A stretch of 64,000 nucleotides of DNA from positions 1 to 64,000 of the forward strand of contig CACXXO010000003.1 of the NCBI GenBank assembly GCA_902771735.1, in the 5' to 3' direction. The stretch's first letter is position 1, and the number at the start of each line of letters is the position of its first letter. The notes under the pieces are model-generated. The model had not been told where the DNA came from. It searched no databases and saw only the letters and a program-made list of their open reading frames with translations. Positions 10,541 to 18,945 of this stretch are shown here, one piece after another. This DNA comes from an uncultured Bacteroidota bacterium. Lineage in GTDB: Bacteria > Bacteroidota > Bacteroidia > Bacteroidales > P3. The position numbers and the translations under genes were made by a program.

Positions 10541-10605
10541 GCCCGAAGGGCGAGCGAAGCGATAACTACTTTCCTACTTAACTACTACATAAAAATAAAC
10601 AAACG

Positions 10606-11364
10606 ATGAAATTCACACTACATATCTGGCGTCAGGAGAACGCCCGCGCCAAAGGTCATTTCGAGACCTATGAGATTGACAATATCTCGGCCGACTGCTC
10701 GTTCCTGGAGATGCTCGACCAGCTGAACGAGAAACTCATCAACGACCACATCGCCCACCCGGTGTGCTTCGACAATGACTGCCGCGAGGGTATCTGCGGC
10801 ATGTGCGGCCTCTACATCAACGGCCGTCCCCACGGCAACGACGACGGTGTGACCACCTGCCAGCTCCACATGCGCCACTTCAACGACGGCGACGAGATCT
10901 GGGTAGAGCCCTGGCGAGCCAAAGCCTTCCCCATCATCAAGGACCTGGTGGTGGATCGCACCGCTTTCGACAAGATCATCCAGGCCGGTGGCTACATCAG
11001 CGCCACCACCGGCGGCGTGCCCGACGCCAACAACATCCTCGTCCCGAAACACAAGGCCGACCAGGCTATGGATGCCGCCGCCTGCATCGGTTGCGGCGCC
11101 TGTGTGGCAGCCTGCAAGAACGCCAGTGCCATGCTCTTCGTCGGCGCCAAGGTGAGCCATCTCGCCCTCCTGCCCCAAGGCAAGCCCGAGGCGCAGGACC
11201 GCGTGAAGAAGATGGTGTGCAAGATGGACGAGCTCGGCTTTGGTTCCTGCACCAACACCTACGCCTGCGAGGCCGAATGTCCCAAGCAGATCAAGCGTCA
11301 GAACATCGCCCGCCTCAATAGGCAGTGGATTGGTCAGCTGTTCGGTCGTGACCGCCGAGATTGA
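10606..11364 (+). CDS. sdhB: Succinate dehydrogenase/fumarate reductase iron-sulfur subunit
   Basis: The electron-transfer subunit linking the flavoprotein to the cytochrome b anchor, 252 residues. Three cluster-binding sites are visible: [2Fe-2S] in [17 protein letters not shown], [4Fe-4S] in [15 protein letters not shown], and the third centre in [16 protein letters not shown]. It closes the operon and is followed 20 bases later by a strong bidirectional terminator. Confidence 0.97.
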   Translation: MKFTLHIWRQENARAKGHFETYEIDNISADCSFLEMLDQLNEKLINDHIAHPVCFDNDCREGICGMCGLYINGRPHGNDDGVTTCQLHMRHFNDGDEIWVEPWRAKAFPIIKDLVVDRTAFDKIIQAGGYISATTGGVPDANNILVPKHKADQAMDAAACIGCGACVAACKNASAMLFVGAKVSHLALLPQGKPEAQDRVKKMVCKMDELGFGSCTNTYACEAECPKQIKRQNIARLNRQWIGQLFGRDRRD

Positions 11365-11383
11365 AAGGCGAAAGCATAAAAAC

Positions 11384-11413
11384 AAAAAAGCGCCCCGTTT
11401 GGGGCGCTTTTTT
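11384..11413. terminator. Bidirectional rho-independent terminator
   Basis: AAAAAAGCGCCCC, loop GTTT, GGGGCGCTTTTTT: a perfect stem with A-run on one side and T-run on the other. It lies between convergent sdhB and the minus-strand gene ending at 11412, whose stop codon it overlaps. Confidence 0.93.
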
Positions 11414-12953
11414 ATTTTCTCAGTCGGAGCTTGTGGTAGACCACACGGTCGTGGGTTCCGGCGCGGCCTTCTACGTAGAGCCAGCCGTCGCGAGACCAGA
11501 AAAGCTCGCCGTAGGGGAACCACGTGGGGGTCGTTTGGTAGACAAGGCTCTGTCTAACACTTCGGCGGTCGGCGCTTAACAGGTAGAGGTAGATATAACT
11601 TGGGCTATCTTCTTCCACTTGCACCCAACAGCCAGCGAAGACTCCCTCGTGCGAAAGCGCCATCAGGCAGGTCTGCATCTCCGTGGTGTCGCCGGACATA
11701 AAGGTACAGCAGTAGTCGCCAATGGCAACCTCGACGATGTCGATGTCCGTGCCCTCAAGGTGGAAGTACTCCACATCCTGCGAATCTGCACCCAGGGGGT
11801 CCCACCACGTAATATTGCTCTTTTTCTTGTAGCGGAGCACCGCGGCGGTGTCGGCCGCCGTGGGGGCATGCTGAATGCGGGCATGGTTGTATTTTGCAAA
11901 ATCGGCTTTGGCGGCAAGATATTCGGCCTCGCTGACCTCCACATCCACCAGCCGGCAGTTGGTACTTGGGTGCATGTCGACATGCACCTTATAGCATCCA
12001 CCACGCTCGGTGCGGAAGTAGAGCCATCCACCCTCGGCCCACCGCAGGCCTACAAGGAAGCCTTGTGTGCTGTCGAGGGCGAGGTCGTGGAATCCGGAGA
12101 CCTCATATCCGTCGATGAGGGAGATGTGCAGGTGGTCGCGGAAATCGCCTGACGAGGGCGTTTGAGAGGCGAAGACACCCTCGGGCGAGAGCGCGAAGAG
12201 GCGGTCGGCATCGAAGTACGTGTAGAGCATGCCGTTGAAGTAGAAGCTCCGGCGGTCGTCGATGGGCCACAGCATGTGCACCCCCAACGTACCCGAGGGC
12301 AAGAAACGCCCGATGCGGCAACGCAGTCCCTCGCTCTCCAGCCAGGCATACTCGTCGCACCCGGGACATGAATGGAACACCTCGTAGTATTCTTTCGTCA
12401 AGCGGTCGCGCTCCTCGGGGCCGACGGCAGCGGTGTCGAAACGCTGGCTGACGTCGCGTTGCATGAGGTATTCGTGCTCGCTGACGGCAATGGTGTCCCA
12501 ATGCTCCTCGAAGAGCTCGGGCCTATAGCCGGCGCACCAGAAGGCCAGCATACGCTGGCTCAGTGCCGGACGGCGGAAGGAGAATCGCCCGAGACTGTCG
12601 GTCACCGCCAGCTCCACCCATGGCACGAAGGTTTTCTCGTCATTTATTTCAAAAAGGCTGCTCACCATCACGTAGGGCAATGCCTCGCCAGTCTTGGCGT
12701 AGGCTACCGTGCCACTCACCACAAGGCTGCCGTCCTGCTGTCGCTGGCAGGTGTAATCTATTTTCATTCCCTCCTCGCCGAAGGTGATGCCCAGCACAAG
12801 CGTGTCGCCGTGCATTGTGAAGGTGGTGGGATAGCGGTGCCCGATGTTCTCCATGCATTGCGCCGCCGCGCGGCTACCGCCGAAGGTCCACATCAGCAAG
12901 ACCACCATGATAATTCTATAAGAACTTGTTCGCATAACAATCACTCTAAACAT
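11412..12953 (-). CDS. Exported protein with carboxypeptidase-regulatory-like domain, unknown function
   Basis: A 513-residue protein with a signal peptide within residues 1-32 (...SRAAAQ). Residues about 65-130 look like a CarboxypepD_reg-like beta-sandwich (SGTVAYAKTGEALPYVMVSS, then DSLGRFSF and CAGYRPE). The remainder has no motif I recognise, though repeated phrases such as GGWLYFRTERGG and DGWLYVEGRAG suggest a beta-propeller-like fold. It starts immediately after the stop of the TPR gene and is likely co-transcribed and coupled with it. A second ATG six codons in (12935) is an alternative start. Confidence 0.75.
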   Translation of the reverse strand: MFRVIVMRTSSYRIIMVVLLMWTFGGSRAAAQCMENIGHRYPTTFTMHGDTLVLGITFGEEGMKIDYTCQRQQDGSLVVSGTVAYAKTGEALPYVMVSSLFEINDEKTFVPWVELAVTDSLGRFSFRRPALSQRMLAFWCAGYRPELFEEHWDTIAVSEHEYLMQRDVSQRFDTAAVGPEERDRLTKEYYEVFHSCPGCDEYAWLESEGLRCRIGRFLPSGTLGVHMLWPIDDRRSFYFNGMLYTYFDADRLFALSPEGVFASQTPSSGDFRDHLHISLIDGYEVSGFHDLALDSTQGFLVGLRWAEGGWLYFRTERGGCYKVHVDMHPSTNCRLVDVEVSEAEYLAAKADFAKYNHARIQHAPTAADTAAVLRYKKKSNITWWDPLGADSQDVEYFHLEGTDIDIVEVAIGDYCCTFMSGDTTEMQTCLMALSHEGVFAGCWVQVEEDSPSYIYLYLLSADRRSVRQSLVYQTTPTWFPYGELFWSRDGWLYVEGRAGTHDRVVYHKLRLRK

Positions 12954-14162
12954 TTACTTCTCAGCTTCTTTGATAATCTCGCGTAACGAGTTGAGGAAAA
13001 TCTCCGGAGCTCCCTCGCGCTCGAAGCATTCGATAGCCGTCCGCAAGTGTGCGATGTCTTCACCGTTGGCCTCCATGAGCTGGAAAAGGTAGAGGTGGCA
13101 GACACCGAGTTCATAGTCCTCCTTTGTCTCGTTGCAACGCGCCTCCAGAAACGATATGGCGAGGTTGCTTTTATCGTTCTTCACGCATTGGTCAATAATG
13201 TAGCGCGTTTCCTTAAACGTGTTGCCGCTTTGCATAGCCGCACGCCATGCGGACCGCAACACGGCGAGCACGTCGCCCTGCGCGGACGGCTGTCGAAGGA
13301 GGAAATCCAACAGGAACCCCCAGCTGGTGACATCGGTACTGTCGTCGGCAACGGCCTGGCGATAGTAGCGTTCGGCCTTGGAGGCGTTGTTCAGCGACTG
13401 GTCGTAGATGATGGCCATCACGCGGGCGGCATCGCCTTTCAAGCGCGGCACACGATAGCCTTTCCAGGCACGCTCCATGTGGGCCAGCGCCTCGACGTTG
13501 TGTCCCAACCGGTGCTCCATCACCCCCAGATTATAGTGCGCGCCCCAAAGGGTGTCCTGTAGCTCGACGGCTCGACGGAAATAGTAGGCGGCGCTGTCAA
13601 TCGTGGACTCATCTGAAGTATAAAGATACCCCAGCTGCGAGCAGGCATCGGCGCTTTGCGTGGCCTGTTGCAACAGAGCCTTGCAGTCGGCCGTGAGGTT
13701 GAATATCCATAACTCGTCGCCATAGTCGTCGAGCAACGCCTGATGGTAGGCGGCATGGGTGGCCAGCAGCGACTGGTCGCCGGGATGGGTGGCCAGCAGA
13801 CGGCGCGAGAGGCTGTCCACATTGAAGGGGAATACTGCCCCCTGCTCGAAGTTGGCACGCACGGAGTCGAGACTCTCTCCTTTTTTCAGGTCCACCAGCG
13901 AGAAAACCATGTGGTTCATGCTCTGCGCAAAATAGTGCAGCACGATGTCAGCCTTCATGGCCAGCACGGCGGGTCGGTCGTTCGTGGGGTCGAGTTCCTC
14001 CAGCATAGCGAAGGCCGACGCATACTGCCGCTGGGTCACCAGCTTCTCGGCCTTCTTGAGCGTCGAGTGCTCATTTTGGGCCTGTGCAGTACCCACAGCC
14101 GCCACCATCAAAGCCGCCACCATGCAGCAGCGTACAGCAAAAGATTTATTCTTCATTTTCAT
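12954..14162 (-). CDS. Exported tetratricopeptide-repeat protein
   Basis: A 402-residue protein with a signal peptide (residues 1-29, ending ...GTAQAQ) and helical repeats of TPR type, clearest at about 175-235: ACSQLGYLYTSDESTIDSAA, YYFRRAVELQDTLWGAHYNL, and LGHNVEALAHMERAWK. TPR proteins are scaffolds; the partner is unknown. It directly abuts the following exported protein, suggesting a two-gene envelope unit. The upstream 393-base gap shows a telomere-like heptamer repeat but no clear minus-strand -7 element. Confidence 0.85.
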   Translation of the reverse strand: MKMKNKSFAVRCCMVAALMVAAVGTAQAQNEHSTLKKAEKLVTQRQYASAFAMLEELDPTNDRPAVLAMKADIVLHYFAQSMNHMVFSLVDLKKGESLDSVRANFEQGAVFPFNVDSLSRRLLATHPGDQSLLATHAAYHQALLDDYGDELWIFNLTADCKALLQQATQSADACSQLGYLYTSDESTIDSAAYYFRRAVELQDTLWGAHYNLGVMEHRLGHNVEALAHMERAWKGYRVPRLKGDAARVMAIIYDQSLNNASKAERYYRQAVADDSTDVTSWGFLLDFLLRQPSAQGDVLAVLRSAWRAAMQSGNTFKETRYIIDQCVKNDKSNLAISFLEARCNETKEDYELGVCHLYLFQLMEANGEDIAHLRTAIECFEREGAPEIFLNSLREIIKEAEK

Positions 14163-14371
14163 GTGCTTATTTTTTGTATTAACGTCATTATTACATTTTT
14201 ATTGTTGATTCACCCCTCCCCTATAAGAAACATCACCCCCATATACTATTATAACCGCTTTTTTCCCGAAACTCTACAAGGGGGTATCGTTTTTAACATT
14301 TTTTAATCCAAAGAAAATACCCTCATAAAGCCACTTCGGCGCCATTTCCATTGCTTCCACCGGATGTGTGC

Positions 14372-14414
14372 AAGGTTTAAGGTTTAAGGTTTAGGGTTTA
14401 AGGTTTAAGGTTTT
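14372..14414. repeat. AAGGTTT heptamer tandem repeat
   Basis: Six head-to-tail copies of AAGGTTT with one AGGGTTT variant. The complementary units occur at 18101-18140 upstream of the Cys-motif gene pair. Confidence 0.9.
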
Positions 14415-14512
14415 CGCACTACAAACCAACACTTTAAACATTAAACTTCAAACGATGAGAGATAAAACACACTCACCAGCAATGGTGACGCTCCCATGTC
14501 GGAAAAAGTTCG

Positions 14513-14520
14513 TAATTTTG
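14513..14520 (+). promoter_or_regulatory. -7 promoter element of the CDF gene
   Basis: TAATTTTG followed by CA, in the context AGTTCGTAATTTTGCAAAC, matches TAnnTTTG. It lies 35 bases before the start codon of the cation transporter. Confidence 0.65.
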
Positions 14521-14555
14521 CAAACTGAAAAACGAACAAAAAAAACTATTGAAAT

Positions 14556-15548
14556 ATGGAACACGAACACCATCATCACGACCACGACCATGAACACGAG
14601 CATGGTCACCATGAGCATCATCACGACCATGAGCACCACGACCACCATGGTCTTCACCATCACCACCACGCGCATGCGATAGAGAAATTGTCTACTATCT
14701 ATATAGTGGCGGTAGCGCTGAACCTGGCCTTCGTCATCGTCGAAGCCGTCGCGGGCTTTGTAGGCAACTCCCTCGGCCTGCTCTCCGACGCAGGTCACAA
14801 CCTCTCCGATGTCTTCTCGCTCCTGCTGGCCATGATAGCGCTGAAGCTGGCATCGAGTCACGCCACCAAGCGCTTCACCTACGGCCACCGCAAGGCCTCG
14901 GTGCTCATCTCGCTCCTCAACGCCATCATCCTCCTCGTCGCCGTGGGCGCCATCATGGTGGAGAGCGTGGAGAAATTCTTCAACCCCGCCGAAGTCAACG
15001 ACTCGCTCATCATCTGGACGGCCGCCGTGGGCATCGTCATCAACGGTGTCACCGCCTGGGTACTCAGCCGCCAGCAGCAGCACGACATCAACACCCGTGG
15101 TGCCTTCCTCCACATGCTGGCCGACACGCTGGTTAGCGTGGGAGTGGTGGTCTCCGGCGTGGTCATCCACTACACCGGCTGGTACATCATCGACCCCATC
15201 ATCGGCATCATCATAGCCGTTGTCATCCTCGTCTCCACATGGGACCTCCTGAGTGAGAGCCTGCGCATGAGCACCGACGCCGTGCCCGAAGGCTACGATG
15301 TGGACGACATACATAACCGTATCCAGGCCCTCGAGGGCGTGCTCAACGTGCACCACATCCACATCTGGGCCATCTCGACGACGGAGACGGCGCTCACCTG
15401 CCACATCGTCATCCCCGAGGCCACGATGCTCGAAGAAGTCACCGACCGCGTCAAAGAGCTGCTCGACTCCATAGGCATCCACCACAGCACGCTGGAGCTG
15501 GAGACCACCAGCAGCCACTGCCACGATCACGACTGCTGCACGCGATAG
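14556..15548 (+). CDS. Cation diffusion facilitator (zinc-type efflux transporter) with His-rich N-terminus
   Basis: A 330-residue CDF/ZnT-family inner-membrane antiporter. The first 40 residues contain 25 His mixed with Asp and Glu, a metal-binding tail. Six membrane helices follow (about 45-205), with the paired metal-site motifs DAGHNLSD (helix 2) and HMLADTLVS (helix 5). The C-terminal cytoplasmic ferredoxin-like domain spans about 210-315, and the last residues (SHCHDHDCC) form a second Cys/His metal patch. Zn2+ is the likeliest substrate (CzcD/ZitB type). Its last 22 bases overlap the 3' end of the convergent radical SAM gene. Confidence 0.93.
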   Translation: MEHEHHHHDHDHEHEHGHHEHHHDHEHHDHHGLHHHHHAHAIEKLSTIYIVAVALNLAFVIVEAVAGFVGNSLGLLSDAGHNLSDVFSLLLAMIALKLASSHATKRFTYGHRKASVLISLLNAIILLVAVGAIMVESVEKFFNPAEVNDSLIIWTAAVGIVINGVTAWVLSRQQQHDINTRGAFLHMLADTLVSVGVVVSGVVIHYTGWYIIDPIIGIIIAVVILVSTWDLLSESLRMSTDAVPEGYDVDDIHNRIQALEGVLNVHHIHIWAISTTETALTCHIVIPEATMLEEVTDRVKELLDSIGIHHSTLELETTSSHCHDHDCCTR

Positions 15549-16144
15549 GTGAAGCGGTCGATACGCGTCGCGCCCATCGCCTTGAGGCGGGCGGCGGTAA
15601 GGTCGCAGTCGGCCTCGGTATTGAAATCTGGAATCAACGGGACCCGGACAGTCACATGTTCGGGCCCTTTCTTTTGTATGAGCCATTCGAGGTTGGCCCA
15701 CGAGAGGGCGGCGTCTCCACCCGTATAGGCCTTGTATATCTCGGCGTTGCTCTCCTTGATGTCGACGATGAAGTCGCCCACCACCTCGGCGGCGCGTTCC
15801 ACACTCTCGCGCGGCACCTGCAGCGAGGTCTCCGCCGTGAGGTTCCACCCCCGGCCGCAGAGAGCCTTGAACTCCTCGAGGAAGTCCACCCGCAGCAACG
15901 GCTCGCCGCCGCCGAAGCAGACACCGCCACCCGTGGCGATGAAGTAGAGGTTGTCCACTCCCACACGGTCGTAGAGCTGCTGCGGAGTGTAGCGCGGCAG
16001 GTCCTCTGGCGGCTCCAGACAACGGCGGTTGAGACAATACTTGCACCTCAGCGGACACCCATGGAACGCCGCCAGGGTGGTCACCCCCACCCCGTCGACA
16101 CCCAGCCGGTGCCGGTCGATGCCTATGAACGGTACCGCCTCCAT
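15527..16144 (-). CDS. Small radical SAM enzyme (glycyl-radical-activase-like)
   Basis: A 205-residue radical SAM protein with the cluster motif CPLRCKYC (Cys30, 34 and 37 region), preceded by TTLAAFHG and followed by the SAM-binding stretch GGGVCFGGGEPLL. The layout resembles pyruvate-formate-lyase-activating and related activases but it is shorter, and no extra ferredoxin cluster region is seen. Its ATG shares a base with the stop of the upstream Cys-motif protein (TGATG), so translation is coupled. The substrate is unknown; no glycyl radical enzyme gene lies nearby. Modification of the coupled Cys-motif proteins is a speculative possibility. Confidence 0.85.
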   Translation of the reverse strand: MEAVPFIGIDRHRLGVDGVGVTTLAAFHGCPLRCKYCLNRRCLEPPEDLPRYTPQQLYDRVGVDNLYFIATGGGVCFGGGEPLLRVDFLEEFKALCGRGWNLTAETSLQVPRESVERAAEVVGDFIVDIKESNAEIYKAYTGGDAALSWANLEWLIQKKGPEHVTVRVPLIPDFNTEADCDLTAARLKAMGATRIDRFTYRVQQS

Positions 16145-17151
16145 CAGTATTGCACCCTTAGAATCACACCGTCGACTTCCGTGCTCGTTGCCCCTTCGGG
16201 GCCAATCTCTATCATAGGTGTCGAACCTCCCTCGATAATCACATCACCCATAAGGTCACGTGCCGAGGGTTCCAGCTCGATGGCCTTGAGCGCCCCCTTG
16301 TCCGGAACCTTCACGGGGACCCGTCTCTGCATATAACCAATTGAAGAGAAAAGAAACTCATACTCCCCCTCCTCCAGCTGGAGCTTGAAGTTCCCGTCGA
16401 AATCAGTTACGCCGCCTCCGCATTGTTTTCCGTCCTTCAACACAACGACGTTGACAAAAGGCAACGCCTCCTTTGTCTTGCTGTCGATGACAGAACCTTC
16501 CACGTAATACGTAACTACAACAAGCCCCATCACCGGAATCGTCATCCTCACCGTGTCCACCATCGGTCGTCCGTAGGTGTCATAAAGGCTCCCGTTGTAA
16601 ACCAACTCCATCACCCCTTGATCCTCGGCAGAGCGTCTGATGACCACATCGCGGCGGTAGGCATTATAGCCCACAGACATCACCTCAAGAGAATAGGAAC
16701 CATTGGGAACGCTGAAACGATAGCGGCCATCGAAGTCGGTTTGGGTCACCATCGCCGTACTGTCGCGCTTATAGAGCTTCACCGTCGCCATCGGTATCGG
16801 TTCGCGGGTCCTCTCGTCGACCACCACGCCCGTCACTTCGAACATGCCCGTCTGGCGCTCGTGCGAGGGAGGCACCACCGGAACCGTGTCCGTGCTCTGC
16901 GCGGCAGCCGAACCCGACACACCCAGCGTCAGCGCCAACCCCGCCACCGTCGCCACCTTGCCCATCTTAATCTTCTGTGCCAATGCGTTCTCCAAATATC
17001 TCACCTCACTCTCGCAACGCGGACAGGTGCCCTTGCATGGACCGTGATAGGTACACTCCGGTATCTCCAGCGGAATGCCGTTCTCCTCCGCAATCTGACG
17101 GCGGACGGCTTTCAGTTCCTTGCAAATATCCTTACCTCTATTCATAATCAT
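16144..17151 (-). CDS. Cys-motif leader protein with CarboxypepD_reg-like repeats (copy 2)
   Basis: A 335-residue protein with an unusual three-part structure. Residues 1-60 are charged and hold a Cys-x5-Cys-x3-Cys-x2-Cys motif (ECTYHGPCKGTCPRCESE, Cys33/39/43/46), likely a zinc site. Residues about 64-85 form a hydrophobic segment ending in GSAAAQ, a credible signal-peptidase or anchor site. Two CarboxypepD_reg-like domains follow (about 105-175 and 215-285: VTGVVVDERTREPIPMATVK; VEGSVIDSKTKEALPFVNVV). It is a tandem paralogue of the next gene upstream and overlaps it by one base. Function unknown. A start two codons later (17145) would match the paralogue's N-terminus. Confidence 0.8.
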   Translation of the reverse strand: MIMNRGKDICKELKAVRRQIAEENGIPLEIPECTYHGPCKGTCPRCESEVRYLENALAQKIKMGKVATVAGLALTLGVSGSAAAQSTDTVPVVPPSHERQTGMFEVTGVVVDERTREPIPMATVKLYKRDSTAMVTQTDFDGRYRFSVPNGSYSLEVMSVGYNAYRRDVVIRRSAEDQGVMELVYNGSLYDTYGRPMVDTVRMTIPVMGLVVVTYYVEGSVIDSKTKEALPFVNVVVLKDGKQCGGGVTDFDGNFKLQLEEGEYEFLFSSIGYMQRRVPVKVPDKGALKAIELEPSARDLMGDVIIEGGSTPMIEIGPEGATSTEVDGVILRVQY

Positions 17152-18086
17152 TACAGTTCAGGTTCGTCAGTCTCTTCCACTATCAGCAACGGCCCTTGGC
17201 GCACCACACGCACTGTCGAGGGCACCCCGTCAAGGTTGGGGACTCCAATAGCGCCCACCAATTTCCCATCCATTACATGCTTTGGAATAGGTGAAGGATC
17301 GCCCGCCCGACTGGCTTCCGTACCCGGCAGATGCACCTGTATCTCTCCCATCATCGGTTGCAACTCTTCCATCCTCGCCTCTCTTGCCATCTCTTCTATC
17401 GTATAATCCAGTTTATCACCATCCACCACCACCCTCTTCGTCCGGGGAGCTTCCTTTGCCGAAGTCCCTATTGTCACAGGTCCGCTAATAACAATTGATG
17501 GAATACCCGTTGTATCCGCCGCCATGGAGACATCCATCACCGTGAAGCCCTGCTTGGCGACAGTGACGCCCTGCTCGAAGCGGACATATCCCATCAGCTG
17601 AACGGAGAGCGTATAGTCGCCAAAGGGTATCTTCTTGAATGTATACATACCGTCGAAATCGGTAGCGCCACTGGCGACAACCGTATCGCCCTGACGCAGA
17701 CTCACCTTGCAGAACGGCAGCGTCTCGCCCGTCTTGAGGTCAACCGCCCTGCCCTTCAAAGTCCCATAACTTATCTCCTCCCCTGAGCTAGGGGAGGCGT
17801 CAGCCATCGGCTGACGGAGGAGTGTGTCCGTACTTTGTGCCTTCGCGCCATTGCTCACCGCCAACCCCAACGCCAACCCCGCCACCGTGGCCACCTTGCC
17901 CAGCCGTATCCTCCGCGCCAATTCATCCTCAATGTACTGAACCTCACTCTCGCAGCGGGGGCAGGTCCCTTTGCAGGGCCCCTGGTAGGTGCACTCCGGA
18001 ATCTCCAGCTCGATGCCGTTCTCCTCCGCAATACGCTTGCGGACGGCTTTGAGTTCCTTACATATATTTTTGCCTCGACTATTCAT
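17151..18086 (-). CDS. Cys-motif leader protein with CarboxypepD_reg-like domain (copy 1)
   Basis: A 311-residue paralogue of the gene that follows it. The N-terminal 60 residues are nearly identical in layout (ECTYQGPCKGTCPRCESE, Cys32/38/42/45), followed by a hydrophobic segment (about 62-82, ending GAKAQ) and one CarboxypepD_reg-like domain (about 105-170: GTLKGRAVDLKTGETLPFCK). The C-terminal part is divergent from its paralogue. A REP-like double palindrome (17775-17822) lies in frame just before the domain. Its stop overlaps the start of the next gene (TAATG). Function unknown; the conserved charged Cys-rich leader ahead of an export signal is the notable feature. Confidence 0.8.
   Translation of the reverse strand: MNSRGKNICKELKAVRKRIAEENGIELEIPECTYQGPCKGTCPRCESEVQYIEDELARRIRLGKVATVAGLALGLAVSNGAKAQSTDTLLRQPMADASPSSGEEISYGTLKGRAVDLKTGETLPFCKVSLRQGDTVVASGATDFDGMYTFKKIPFGDYTLSVQLMGYVRFEQGVTVAKQGFTVMDVSMAADTTGIPSIVISGPVTIGTSAKEAPRTKRVVVDGDKLDYTIEEMAREARMEELQPMMGEIQVHLPGTEASRAGDPSPIPKHVMDGKLVGAIGVPNLDGVPSTVRVVRQGPLLIVEETDEPEL
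17775..17822. repeat. REP-like double palindrome inside a coding region
   Basis: Two adjacent hairpins, CCTCCCCT/AGGGGAGG (17777-17797) and CGTCAGCC-ATC-GGCTGACG (17798-17816), framed by CTCCTC and GAGGAG. It encodes about 16 residues of the 311-residue Cys-motif protein in frame. A related element sits between genes at 21529-21565. Confidence 0.8.
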
Positions 18087-18100
18087 ATCATACTGATTAT

Positions 18101-18140
18101 AACCGTAAACCGTAAACCTTAAACCCTAAACCTTAAACCC
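18101..18140. repeat. AAACCTT/AAACCGT heptamer tandem repeat
   Basis: Six copies of a 7-base unit (AACCGTA, AACCTTA, AACCCTA variants), the complement of the array at 14372-14414. It covers the tcdA stop codon region and the leader of the Cys-motif pair. Confidence 0.85.
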
Positions 18141-18945
18141 CTTTCACCACATCCTGCATCACCAACCCAGCCAGCGTAAAACCATAGATCGCCGTGATAT
18201 GGGCCAACGAGCCATTAATCTGAGCCTTCGAAGTGCACCACTCATGGTTCAGCAAGTCGGCACGTCCTTCGCCATGCTCGGCCTTCGGGCACATGCACGA
18301 CGCCGTGCCGCAACTGCGCACCCCTTCCCCGAGATTTGGCAACACCTCTGGACTCCACACACACTGGAACTTGCGTCCCGGAAAGCGCTTCTGCTTGCGC
18401 ATCCTCCTCCGCAGCACCGCCGCCAGCGGGCAGCCGTCCACCTCCCAAAACTCACTCACCCTCACCTGCGTCGGGTCCATCTTCAATGCCGCCCCCATCG
18501 AGCTGAAAAAACGAAAACCAGCATCCCTCCGCGTCCCTCGCAAAATCAACTCCAACTTGTCCTTCAGACTGTCGATGCAGTCTATCACATAGTCATACTC
18601 CTCCATGTGGAAACCCTCTGCCGTCTCCGCACTGAAAACATCCTGCAGCGCAGTAATCTCGGCATAAGGGTTGATCTCCTTCAACCTCTCGCGCATCGCC
18701 TCCACCTTCACCCGACCCACCGTCCTCGTAGTAGCCATCGCCTGCCGGTTGATATTCGTCACACACACACGGTCGCTGTCCACAATCGTCAAACGACCTA
18801 TACCACTGCGTATCAAGCTCTCGGCACACCACGATCCAACACCCCCCACGCCGAACACAATCACCCTTGCAGCACCCATACGCTCCATCGCCTCTCGGCC
18901 GATCAGCAACTCCGTGCGATTCAAAATACCCTTTTCTGTAGTCAT
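18133..18945 (-). CDS. tcdA: tRNA threonylcarbamoyladenosine dehydratase-like (TcdA, ThiF/E1 family)
   Basis: A 270-residue E1-like protein that in the TcdA family converts t6A37 in tRNA to its cyclic form using ATP. The N-terminal Rossmann motif VIVFGVGGVGSWCAESLIRSG and TIVDSDRVCVTNINRQ fit ThiF/MoeB/TcdA; the protein lacks a long C-terminal E1 domain, as TcdA does. A segment at about 212-240 is Cys-rich (SCGTASCMCP and EWCTSK), more than I expect for the family. It is upstream of, and in the same direction as, the Cys-motif pair and radical SAM gene, separated by 46 bases that contain heptamer repeats. Confidence 0.82.
   Translation of the reverse strand: MTTEKGILNRTELLIGREAMERMGAARVIVFGVGGVGSWCAESLIRSGIGRLTIVDSDRVCVTNINRQAMATTRTVGRVKVEAMRERLKEINPYAEITALQDVFSAETAEGFHMEEYDYVIDCIDSLKDKLELILRGTRRDAGFRFFSSMGAALKMDPTQVRVSEFWEVDGCPLAAVLRRRMRKQKRFPGRKFQCVWSPEVLPNLGEGVRSCGTASCMCPKAEHGEGRADLLNHEWCTSKAQINGSLAHITAIYGFTLAGLVMQDVVKGV

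Larger units (their letters stand above)
14163..14555. other. Divergent intergenic region, 393 bases
   Basis: An A/T-rich gap holding a heptamer repeat (14372-14414) and a plus-strand -7 element (14513-14520). No CTACCAACTCC-type palindromic array is present, unlike most other divergent gaps in the window. Confidence 0.65.
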
